Positions 35,001 to 45,156 of a stretch of DNA of 64,000 nucleotides are shown one piece after another. This stretch comes from Archivesica marissinica (taxonomy: Eukaryota > Mollusca > Bivalvia > Venerida > Vesicomyidae). Position numbers and translations under genes: made by a program. The DNA lies in the NCBI GenBank assembly GCA_014843695.1, contig CM026390.1, positions 55,350,275-55,414,274 of the forward strand, written 5' to 3'. Below the pieces are notes generated by a model, which was not told the DNA's origin, searched no databases, and worked only from the letters and a program-made list of their open reading frames with translations. Numbering within the stretch: the first letter of the stretch is position 1; every line of letters starts with the position of its first letter.

Positions 35001-36785
35001 AATCCACCACGCCACGACCCGAACCTAAGACCCATATATATCTAGTATAATCCACCACACCACGACCCGAACCTAAGACCCATATATATCTAGTATAATC
35101 CACCACACCACGACCCGAACCTAAGACCCATATATATCTAGTGTAATCCACCACGTCACGACCCGAACCTAAGACCCATATATCTCTAATATAATCCACC
35201 ACGTCACGATTCGAACCTAAGACCCATATATCTCTAGCATAATCCACCACACCACGACACGAACCTAAGATCCATATATCTCTAGTATAATCCACCACAC
35301 CACGACCAGAACCTAAGACACATATATCTCTAGTATAATCCACCACCCAAACCTAAGACCCATGTATCTCTAGTACAATCCACCACACCACGACCCGAAC
35401 CTAAGACCCATGTATCTCTAGTATAATCCACCACACCACGACCCGAACATAAGACCCATGTATCTCTAGTATAATCCACCACACCACGACCCGAACATAA
35501 GACCCATATATCTCTAGTATAATCCACCACGCCACGACCCGAACCTAAGACCCATATATCTCTAGTATAATCCACCACACCACGACCCGAACATAAGACC
35601 CATATATCTCTAGTATAATCCATCACACCACGACCCGAACATAAGACCCATGTATCTCTAGTATAATCCACCACGTCACGACCCGAACCTAAGACCCATA
35701 TATATCTAGTATAATCCACGACCCGAACCTAAGACCCATATATCTCTAGTATAATCCACCACCCGAACATAAGATCCATATATCTCTAGTATAATCCACC
35801 ACCCCACGACCCGAACCTAAGACCCATATATTCTAATATAATCCACCACACCACGACCCGAGCCTAAGACCCATATAATCTAGTATAATCCACCACGCCA
35901 CGACCCGAACCTAAGACCCATATATATCTAGTATAATCCACCACACCACGACCCGAACCTAAGACCCATATATCTAGTATAATCCACCACACCACGACCC
36001 GAACCTAAGACCCATATATCTAGTGTAATCCACCACGTCACGACCCGAACCTAAGACCCATATATCTCTAATATAACACCACGTCACGATTCGAACCTAA
36101 GACCCATATATCTCTAGCATAATCCACCACACCACGACACGAACCTAAGATCCATATATCTCTAGTATAATCCACCACACCACGACCAGAACCTAAGACA
36201 CATATATCTCTAGTATAATCCACCACCCAACTAAGACCCATGTATCTCTAGTACAATCCACCACACCACGACCCGAACCTAAGACCCATGTATCTCTAGT
36301 ATAATCCACCACACCACGACCCGAACATAAGACCCATGTATCTCTAGTATAATCCACCACACCACGACCCGAACATAAGACCCATATATCTCTAGTATAA
36401 TCCACCACGCCACGACCCGAACCTAAGACCCATATATCTCTAGTATAATCCACCACACCACGACCCGAACATAAGACCCATATATCTCTAGTATAATCCA
36501 TCACACCACGACCCGAACATAAGACCCATGTATCTCTAGTATAATCCACCACAACACGACCCGAACATAAGACCCATATATCTTTAGTATAATCCACCAC
36601 ACCACGACCCGAACATGTGACCCACATATCTCTAGTATAATCCACCACGACCCGAACATAAGACCCATATATCTCTAGTATAATCCACCACACCACGACC
36701 CGAACATAAGACCCATATATTTCTAGTATAATCCACCACACCACGACCCGAACATAAGACCCATATACTCGTATCACTAGTATAA
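32090..36785. repeat. 48-bp satellite array
   Basis: About 98 units, ATAATCCACCACGCCACGAC followed by CCGAACCTAAGACCCATATATCTCTAGT. Because 48 bp is sixteen codons and the minus strand lacks stops in one frame, repeated frames of VVDYTRDIWVLGSGRG type appear (up to 209 codons). Marker variants (CACGATTCGAACC at 33,502, 35,205 and 36,085) reveal duplicated blocks about 1,703 and 880 bp apart. The right end meets a LINE. Confidence 0.97.
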
Positions 36786-36802
36786 TCGGATGTTTTATTA
36801 TT

Positions 36803-37276
36803 TTAGGAGAGCAATCCGTCAAAAACCGACGCGTATTCTAAAAATAAAGTGTTGTTCTTCTCATCAGGTAATGAATCAATGCCATTAAGTAATATATGTG
36901 GATTAAGTGAATGGAATGTACGAGTATTGGTAAATAGAGAATGTCGTTCGTTCCTATAAAGGTTACACCTGAAAAAGAAATGTTCTGCATCTTCAATGCC
37001 GTGAGTGCATGCACAATCGGGAGAATCACGCAACTCGTTGAAGACGTCGTTGTTCAAATTACTGCATCGGTTTCTAATACGAGATTGGATAACAGTACTG
37101 TATCTTTCCCCAGGAAAATAATAAGAAGGAACTGCAGGAGAACTGAAATTAGTTCTGAGTTTGTTCTTAAATGATTGGAGTGTAGATGTATTACTTGTTG
37201 ATACATTGAGATCATTCCATAATTTTATGGAATGTGGTATAACAGATCGTGAGTAGATTTCAAGGCGCCTCGACAA
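36803..37276 (-). pseudogene. LINE-alpha ORF2 C-terminal domain
   Basis: Open frame of 157 codons. Early residues PHSIKLWNDLN and LQSFKNKL are typical of the region after the RT thumb in many animal LINEs. Then come IRNRCSNLNNDVF and a CCHC-like motif CACTHGIEDAEHFFFRCNLY. The start methionine is internal to the original protein, not a true start. The frame ends FDGLLS-stop, which may be the native C-terminus. The intact fragment is useful for classifying the family. Confidence 0.8.
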
Positions 37277-37323
37277 AGTAACATAGTGAGAGTTAGATCA
37301 TAGTGGATAATCATTATACTCAC

Positions 37324-37623
37324 CTATAGTAGGCGGAAATAGAGCATGTAAATAGCTTGGAAGAAGTCCGTTTTTTTCTGAATAGATCTACGGTCTGCAA
37401 GTGAAACACAGCCAATTTCCTTGAGTAGATATTGTATTGAGACAGAACGAGTCAAACCTGTGAAAATGCGAGCAGCTTCATAATGGACCTTCTCTAAAGT
37501 ACCCTCTTCAGATTGGGTGCAACTGTCCCATAATATTGATGCATATTCAAGTAATGGTCTACGATAAGATATGTAGATATTGTTTAACGTAGTATGTTTA
37601 TGTTTATATTTTTGCATTCTCAT
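37324..37623 (-). pseudogene. LINE-alpha reverse-transcriptase thumb region
   Basis: A 99-codon frame containing RRPLLEYASILWDSCTQSEE, LEKVHYEAARIFTGLTR and SLADRRSIQKK, characteristic of the segment after the RT catalytic core in Jockey/CR1-like elements. It is in a different register from the C-terminal frame, separated by about 47 bp with a stop. Confidence 0.82.
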
Positions 37624-37894
37624 CGAGCCAAGTACTTTTGAAGCCGATGTAGTAATAGCGTATATATGTGTATGCCATGATCCGTCTCGCGTTAACGTAA
37701 CACCTAAATGTTTATGATCATTAACCTAACTTATTGCACTATTATCAAAACATAGGGACGGAATAGCTATATTTCTAAGTGAAAAGAACATGACTTCAGT
37801 TTTGGCGGGATTAAGCTTAACCAACCATTGCTTAGCCCAACTAGATATTAACTCTAAATCATAATTAAAACCGTTTCTAGGACGGTTGAATCCG

Positions 37895-38470
37895 AAGAAG
37901 AGAACTGTCAGCAGAGAATAGTCTAGTTTTACTAATAAGTGAATCGGCTATGTCATTAACATAAACAAGAAATACGAGCGGGCCTAGAACTGAGCCTTGG
38001 GTACGCCTGCTGTAATCAATATGGTATTTGAAAATGTGTGTCCAACAAATACTCGTTGCGAACGATTTCGGGGATAGTCTGCGATCCAGGTAAGCTAATT
38101 AACGGATACTCCATTCTTTACTTAATTTGAACAAGAGACGTTTATGTCAAACTCGGTCAAAGGCTTTAGAGATGTCACAGAATACCATGCATGTTGCTTT
38201 TTTTCATCAAAGGCTTTACTAATTTGTTTATATATATCTATAAGTTTATAGACAGGAATGATCAGGGAAAAAACCTGCCTGATTATTATATATAAGATCA
38301 TTGGAATATAGGTGATTATAATATAAATTTAAACATTACTCGTTCCATTACTTTTCCGGTACAGCTTATTAGCGATATTGGCCTGTAGTTAGAAGGTAGA
38401 GATGTGTCTCCTTTTTTGAAGAGTGACATAACATTTGCCAATTTCCATGGAGCAGGATATCGGTTTAAGA
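37895..38470 (-). pseudogene. LINE-alpha reverse-transcriptase core, frameshifted
   Basis: Conceptual pieces in order on the minus strand: ANVMSLFKKGD and SNYRPISLISCTGKVMERV (38,340-38,455); MVFCDISKAFDRV followed by a TGA stop where RTs usually have Trp (38,146-38,190); a frameshift just before QGSVLGPLVFLVYVNDI (37,945-38,005); then a damaged catalytic box, LFSADSSL, where an ADD-type box is expected (37,897-37,925). No enzyme could be made from it. Confidence 0.82.
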
Positions 38471-39214
38471 TAATTGATCTGTTAAAAAAGTTGTTTAGAT
38501 ATGAATTTGGAACAGACTCTTAGCATTTTATGGCTGATGTCATCTGTACCACTTGCTTTGTTTACTGCTAAGTTATCTAATACACCAATAACATCTTGCT
38601 CAGTGATAGTAAAATGGGAAATAACTGGATAAATAGCTTGATTAAACTCGGCAACGTATGCATTAGAGTCATCTACAGTTGATACGGAAACGAAATAATT
38701 ATTTATGACGTTAGCTTTATCTGCGTCAGAAACAACTGCGTAATGGTTGTCACTATAGAGAGGTGGGATGCGTTCTTCGTTATTAAAATTTTCTTAGACT
38801 AGTATTTTTAGTAATTTCCAATACTGTATAGGGTTTGTAGAGCTAAAGTCGTTCATGAAGAGTTCAAGAGTATTATAGAATTGTTCACGCAGATGTGTTT
38901 CCATATTAGTAACGCGATTTCTTAATGATTTGTATATTACCAGTCATTTATTTTTCCTAATCTGGTAGCAATTTGGTTTGAATGATCATGTTAACAAGAT
39001 ATCTTACGGATGACTGAATTATACCAGCGCTTATCATTAGATCGGATTTGTACACGTTTAGTTGGAATACATGTCTTTGCTAGACGTAAACATGTTCAAA
39101 GAATGGTATTGCTGCATCAATGGATTCACTACTGACAGCTGACCAATCTGTTGAATTTATTAAGTTGTTTAATTTCGTAAATTTCCACAACTTGTAGGAG
39201 TGTTATTGAAAATG

Positions 39215-39217
<3 letters not shown>

Positions 39218-39258
<41 letters not shown>

Positions 39259-39292
39259 ACGTGCGTGCGTGCGTGCGTGCGTGCGTGCGTAC
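39218..39292. repeat. AT / GT / CGTG compound microsatellite
   Basis: Consecutive runs of AT, GT and GCGT dinucleotide/tetranucleotide repeats. Confidence 0.95.
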
Positions 39293-39400
39293 ATTTCGCA
39301 TACGTTTGTGTAAGTATATAAAACATCAGTGCTCATATTTATAAACAGCATTCCCTCATACACTCACACACTCGTAGATAGAGATATGTTGTATGTGTGC

Positions 39401-39521
39401 GTTACGTTTATTTATCGTCGCTACAGGTTGCCTATATGAGCGACGCCTCCCGAAGAGTCATTTTAGATTGTTGGTGGATAGTAAAATGATACAGACAGAG
39501 ACACATTCCAGAGTCTCCTCT
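39401..39521 (-). mobile_element. SINE-C, truncated copy
   Basis: Minus-strand tail and part of the body (GTTTATTTATCGTCGCTACA; ATGATACAGACAGAGACACA), cut at GAGTCTCCTCT, where the 38-bp array begins. Confidence 0.8.
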
Positions 39522-39524
39522 AAA

Positions 39525-40840
39525 AACATATTAATCTGTATGACTAACTGGGTAACCATCTTATAGTAATCTGTGTGACTAACTGGGTAACCATCTTATA
39601 GTAATCTGTATGACTAACTGGGTAACCATCTTATAGTAATCTGTATGACTATCTGGGTTACATCCATATTATAGTAATCTGTGTGCCTATCTGGGTTACA
39701 TCCATCTTATAGTAATCTGTGTGCCTATCTGGGTTACATCCATCTTATAGTAATATGTGTGTCTATCTGGGTTACATCCATATTATAGTAATCTGTGTGC
39801 CTATCTGGGTTACATCCATATTATAGTAATCTGTGTGCCTATCTGGGTTACATCCATCTTATAGTAATATGTGTGCCTATCTGGGTTACATCCATCTTAT
39901 AGTAATATGTGTGCCTATCTGGGTTACATCCATCTTATAGTAATCTGTGTGCCTATCTGGGTTACATCCATATTATAGTAATCTGTATGCCTATCTGGGT
40001 TACATCCATCTTATAGTAATCTGTGTGCCTATCTGGGTTACATCCACCTTATAGTAATGTGTATGCCTATCTGGGTTACATCCATCTTATAGTAATATGT
40101 GTGCCTATCTGGGTTACATCCATATGATAGTAATCTGTGTGGCTATCTGGGTTACATCCATCTTATAGTAATATATGTGCCTATCTGGGTTACATCCATC
40201 TTATAGTAATATATGTGCCTATCTGGGTTACATCCATCTTATAGTAATCTGTGTGCCTATCTGGGTTACATCCATCTTATAGTAATATATGTGCCTATCT
40301 GGGTTACATCCATCTTATAGTAATATATGTGCCTATCTGGGTTACATCCATCTTATAGTAATATATGTGCCTATCTGGGTTACATCCATCTTATAGTAAT
40401 CTATGTGCCTATCTGGGTTACATCCACCTTATAGTAATGTGTATGCCTATCTGGGTTACATCCATCTTATAGTAATATGTGTGCCTATCTGGGTTACATC
40501 CATCTTATAGTAATATGTGTGCCTATCTGGGTTACATCCATCTTATAGTAATATATGTGCCTATCTGGGTTACATCCATCTTATAGTAATCTGTATGACT
40601 AACTGGGTTACATCCATCTTATAGTAATCTGTATGACTAACTGGGTTACATCCATCTTCTAGTAATATATGTGCCTATCTGGGTTACATCCATCTTATAG
40701 TAATATATGTGCCTATCTGGGTTACATCCATCTTATAGTAATCTGTATGACTAACTGGGTTACATCCATCTTCTAGTAATATGTATGCCTATCTGGGTTA
40801 CATCCATCTTCTAGTAATATGTATGACTATAACTGAGTTA
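39525..40840. repeat. 38-bp satellite array (about 34 units)
   Basis: Unit TATAGTAATCTGTGTGCCTA followed by TCTGGGTTACATCCATCT (38 bp). The first three or four units are 35-bp variants with ACTGGGTAACCATCT. Starts directly at the broken end of a SINE-C. Confidence 0.96.
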
Positions 40841-40858
40841 CACGCATGTATTTCATTG

Positions 40859-41111
40859 TAATTCGGCTGTCCTATTAGCGCAGTGGTTAGCGCGCTCGCT
40901 TCTCACCAATGCAACCCGGGTTCGATCCTCGTACCGGGAAGTATGTGAGTCGATGGTCGTCAGATCGGACGGGTGAGTTTTCTCCTGGTACTCCGGTTTC
41001 CTGCCACACAAATTACCACATTTACGCTTTCATCCGCGCGAACGAGAGTGATTAATATAAGTTGTTAGAACTTGCTTCGCAATCGTTGTAAAATAAATAA
41101 AGTTTAAACTT
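40859..41111 (+). mobile_element. SINE-B, full-length with target-site duplication
   Basis: Head TGTCCTATTAGCGCAGTGGT, B-box CGGGTTCGATCC, core GGTACTCCGGTTTCCTGCCA, tail TTGTAAAATAAATAAAG. TATTTCATTG at 40,849-40,858 and 41,112-41,121 flank it. Confidence 0.88.
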
Positions 41112-41188
41112 TATTTCATTGAATGACAATAATAGTTTTTTTTTTCATAACTGAAATAGTGTTCGATCGTTAGTTTATACTAATTATC

Positions 41189-41240
41189 TTAGCTCGATTG
41201 CGAAACATGTTTCTACAACGTTAGATTAATTACTATCGAC
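41189..41240 (-). mobile_element. SINE-A tail fragment joined to SINE-C
   Basis: TAGCTCGATTGCGAAACATG to ATTAATTACTATCGA is the reversed SINE-A tail. At 41,241 it passes without spacer into a plus-strand SINE-C. Confidence 0.72.
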
Positions 41241-41488
41241 ACTGGTAATCCAGGTTCCCTCCCCCGTTCTGACCCTAATAAAATTAACAGTCTTTTCAGA
41301 TGGCCTTTAAGCCGAGGTCTCGTGTCGGTGCTTTACACCGTGCACGTAAAAGAACCAAATGCCATTCTGGAATGGGTATCTGTCTGTAGCATTGCACTAT
41401 CTTCCAAAAATCAAAAATGACTAATGTCTTCAGGAAGCGTCGCTCATATGGGAAACCGGTAGCGACGAGAGATAAAAGTAAAACACAC
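41241..41488 (+). mobile_element. SINE-C lacking half of its head
   Basis: Begins in the anticodon arm (ACTGGTAATCCAGG) and continues through CCGAGGTCTCGTGTCGGTGC to GCGACGAGAGATAAAAGTAA. The B-box is damaged (GTTCCCTCCCCCG). Confidence 0.82.
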
Positions 41489-42075
41489 ACAAACAAACAT
41501 GGAAATGGTTGTCAAATAACGGGCCCATATTTTCATACTGATACACATAACTTGATTCCTATGTCTCTATCACTTGGAGCGGGTTCACATGGGTCTTGAC
41601 AACAATCTAGTATTATAGCCTCTTCGATTTACTGCCTTCTACGAACAGCAGCCTGCCAATTCTGATTTTAGAAGGCGCCGCGCAAATCGATTGCTTTAGG
41701 AAAATTATTCGTAAGTCCACTACTTGGTATTCATAATGTGATATCAACGACGTGATTCTAAATAAATAGAACTACATAGCATAAAGGGAAAGAATCACAT
41801 TTCTTCACTTCCATCGTCAGTCGCCATTTTGTCTTCCAGTGTCTTCCAAATATCTCCCCGCCTACAAGACACACCTACCGAAATCAGAAGTGTGTCAAAT
41901 CGAACAGACACTTCCAAACACGGCATATCTTCCAAGACTCTACTCGAAGAGGCTACTCGGACTACAACCGAACGACCTCGGTTTCAAATCTAGTGGCGTC
42001 ATTGTAACCTTTTGATCCTAACTCGTATAACCTTGTGTCAGATTTGTGTTTGCCGAGATCCAATATAGCGGCAAA
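41489..42075. other. Spacer with no recognised feature
   Basis: Moderately GC-richer segment near 41,800-42,000, without a convincing frame or repeat. Confidence 0.45.
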
Positions 42076-42279
42076 AAGTTTTTAACAACTTATATTAATC
42101 ACTCTCGTTGGCGCGGGTGAAAGCGTAAATGTGGTCATTCGTGTGGGAGGAAACTCCGTACTCGGAGAAAACCCACCTGTCAGATATGGCGACCACCGTA
42201 CCATTTCACATACTTCCCGGTCCGAGGATCGAACCCGGGTTGCATTGGCTGTCCGATTAGCGCATTGGATAGCGCTCAC
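42076..42279 (-). mobile_element. SINE-B with inverted head
   Basis: Tail, core and B-box are on the minus strand (GTGTGGGAGGAAACTCCGTA; GGATCGAACCCGGGTTGCAT). After GCATTG at 42,247 the head continues in plus orientation (GCTGTCCGATTAGCGCATTG, then GATAGCGCTCAC; 42,248-42,279). Confidence 0.75.
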
Positions 42280-42863
42280 TATTTGGTTCACAATTATAGA
42301 AGTACAGTGCACAAGTAACAGTGCTGAGTACATTCGTGATTAACGCTTCATTAACGTACGTGTACATAAAATATAATCCAACATTATCTAAATGGCCCGC
42401 AGTTAAACAATTACTCTTTATAAAATATAAAAAATAACTCTACAATTTCAGACAGATCATTTAAACTGCAGAATAGATTATATTTATTGTGTATATTTAG
42501 ATTTAGAACAAACTCAGAACAACATTTCTATTAGAACAGACTAGACGACGCCTATGTGATCAATAGTATACGCATTTATTTGTTATTATATACTACAGCG
42601 AACCAGGATGCACCATTTTATTTAAATCTTTCTTGTAGTTAATCTTGTTGGTAGATTAGGTTGATTGCTGTGTAAAAAGTGGTGATTATCTGCCCACTTG
42701 TAACTTCGGCAAATTGAAGATTAGTTAAGGTTAAATTACGTTTAGTATAAATCCATATAATCCGTCACTTATATAAGATTAGGTGAGAAGTGTTGGCTTA
42801 TAATGTTCATACAATATTTGTAGTCATGTTTGGCTTTGTGGTAAATATTCTTGGCTGAGATTA
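42280..42863. other. AT-rich spacer
   Basis: No coding, RNA or repeat feature recognised. Confidence 0.5.
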
Positions 42864-42873
42864 GATTTGTAAT

Positions 42874-43127
42874 GTGTCCGATTAGCACAGTGGCAGTCCG
42901 ATTAGCGCAGTAATTAGCGCCCTCGTTTCTCACCAATGCAACCAGGGAAGTATGTGAGATGGAACGGTGGTCGCCAGATCGGACAGGTGGGTTTTCCCCT
43001 GGTACTCCGGTTTCCTCCCACACGAATGACCACATTTACGCTTTCATCCAACGAGAGGGATTAAAATAAGTTGTTAAAACTTGCTTCGCAATCGTTGTAA
43101 AATAAATAAAGTTTAAAACTTTATAGG
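42874..43127 (+). mobile_element. SINE-B with duplicated A-box region and deleted B-box
   Basis: The head start occurs twice (GTCCGATTAGCACAGTGGCA, then GTCCGATTAGCGCAGTAATT). The B-box segment GGGTTCGATCCTCGGACC is missing, so the text jumps from ATGCAACCAGG to GAAGTATGTG. The tail ends TAAAGTTTAAAACTTTA. GATTTGTAAT at 42,864-42,873 and 43,128-43,137 flank it. Confidence 0.82.
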
Positions 43128-43382
43128 GATTTGTAATTTAGGATTTCCCGATGCGCGATCGAGTCCAGTGTGTTCAAAATCTTGCGTTCCTTTCTTTTGG
43201 CTATCGAAATACAATGCTTAAACTTTATGCACGTGACTAATATTCACTAGGTCGTATATTCACAATGCCGTTCGTATATCTGCGCTTATGTCGTTCGTAT
43301 ATTCACAATGAGGCGCACACCAACTGTGCTGAAATTAGTAGAAACAAGTCAAGCAGATCTTTGGAAGTCTGGCTAGTGATAC

Positions 43383-44690
43383 TGACGTATTGATGGTAAC
43401 CATTGCATGGACGCAGGTATGGTGATACTGACGTCGTAGTGATAACCGGTGTATCTCCGTCTGTGTGGTGATACTGACGTCGTAGTGATAACCGGTGTAT
43501 CTCCGTCTGTGTGGTGATACTGACGTCGTAGTGATAACCGGTGTATCTCCGTCTGTGTGGTGATACTGACGTCGTAGTGATAACCGGTGTATCTCCGTCT
43601 GTGTGGTGATACTGACGTCGTAGTGATAACCGGTGTATCTCCGTCTGTGTGGTGATACTGACGTCGTAGTGATAACCGGTGTATCTCCGTCTGTGTGGTG
43701 ATACTGACGTCGTAGTGATAACCGGTGTATCTCCGTCTGTGTGGTGATACTGACGTCGTAGTGATAACCGGTGTATCTCCGTCTGTGTGGTGATACTGAC
43801 GTCGTAGTGATAACCGGTGTATCTCCGTCTGTGTGGTGATACTGACGTCGTAGTGATAACCGGTGTATCTCCGTCTGTGTGGTGATACTGACGTCGTAGT
43901 GATAACCGGTGTATCTCCGTCTGTGTGGTGATACTGACGTCCTGATTGTAACCATTGTATGGACACATGCATGTATGGTGATACCAACTTCGCAGTGATG
44001 ACCGGTGTATGTGCGTCCGGATGGTGATATTGACGTCTTGACAGCAACCATTGTATGGAGGCATGTATGGTGATATTGACGTATTCACAGCAACCATTGT
44101 ATGGACGCATGTATGGTGATATTGACGTATTCACAGCAATCATTGTATGGACGCATGTATGGCGATATTGACGTATTCACAGCAACCATTGTATGGACGC
44201 ATGTATGGTGATATTGACGTATTGACAGCAACCATTGTATGGACGCATGTATGGTAATATTGACGTATTCACAGCAACCATTGTATGGACGCATGTATGG
44301 TGATATTGACGTATTGACAGCAACCATTGTATGGACGCATGTATGGTAATATTGACGTATTCACAGCAACCATTGTATGGACGCATGTATGGTGATATTG
44401 ACGTATTCACAGCAACCATTGTATGGACGCATGTATGGTGATATTGACGTTTTCACAGCAACCATTGTATGGACGCGTGTATGGTGATATTGACGTCTTG
44501 ACAGCAACCATTGTATGGACGCATGTATGGTAATATTGACGTATTCACAGCAACCATTGTATGGACGCATGTATGGTGATATTGACGTATTCACAGCAAC
44601 CATTGTATGGACGCATGTATGGTGATACTAACGTCGCAATGATAATCTATGTGGCATCTGGATGATGAAACTGACGTAGAAACAATTTAC
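43383..44690. repeat. 46-bp satellite, two unit types
   Basis: Type 1 (about 43,425-43,935, eleven copies): GTGGTGATACTGACGTCGTA, then GTGATAACCGGTGTATCTCCGTCTGT. Type 2 (about 43,940-44,640): TTCACAGCAACCATTGTATG, then GACGCATGTATGGTGATATTGACGTA. Both are 46 bp and share TGGTGATA-TGACGT, so one probably derives from the other. One type-2-like unit also lies left of type 1. All three minus frames stay open over about 240-265 codons, because three 46-bp units make 46 codons without a stop. Confidence 0.96.
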
Positions 44691-45156
44691 TCACTCTATT
44701 ATAATGCTGCAGAATCCAAAATACTAACGTGTCTTATATGGACGCCTCGGTACTTTTCATGATTATCAGATTTGGATGGAAATTTCCGTTACGAGCAGTG
44801 AATTATTTTGGTGGAAGGCGGAACTCCCAAATGTCCATCTGAGTTCTGATCAAATGCTCTGCCATATATAAGATACAAGTTCACATGAGTTTGGCAACAT
44901 GTCAACGTAATACGAAAGTTGAATAATAGCTTCTCGCTACTATTGCAAGCTATAAACCGTCTTATGCCGTTATCATTTTGCGTCTTTTTATAATCTTAAA
45001 AACACAGTTCGTTCGAAATAAATATTGCAATTTTATGTTGGCGTTTCAGGGGAATTATTAAACAGTATAAAGCTTGCACTTAAGTAAAATATTGTGAACA
45101 ACCTAAGTTCTTACTTAAAAACTATTTCACACTTAAACTAACCATTCCGCCACGGT
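44691..45156. other. AT-rich spacer
   Basis: No feature recognised. Confidence 0.5.

Larger units (their letters stand above)
36787..39205 (-). mobile_element. Decayed non-LTR retrotransposon (LINE-alpha), 5' truncated
   Basis: Reading on the minus strand from 39,205: a pre-RT segment with KLNNLINSTDWSAVSSESID-like residues, then reverse-transcriptase motifs (YRPISL near 38,380; CDISKAFDRV near 38,150-38,180; QGSVLGPL near 37,990), then the thumb (37,324-37,623), then a C-terminal Cys-rich domain (36,803-37,276). Frames shift and stop repeatedly, so it is dead. The endonuclease domain is not visible; a microsatellite lies just upstream (39,218-39,292). The 3' UTR is missing or has become the start of the 48-bp array. 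The same family recurs at 56.1-56.87 kb. Confidence 0.88.

Noticed and set aside
32207..36822. Repeated VVDYTRDIWVLGSGRG frames as a structural protein
   Set aside because: The frame breaks at every unit-length change, and the 48-bp period alone explains the openness.
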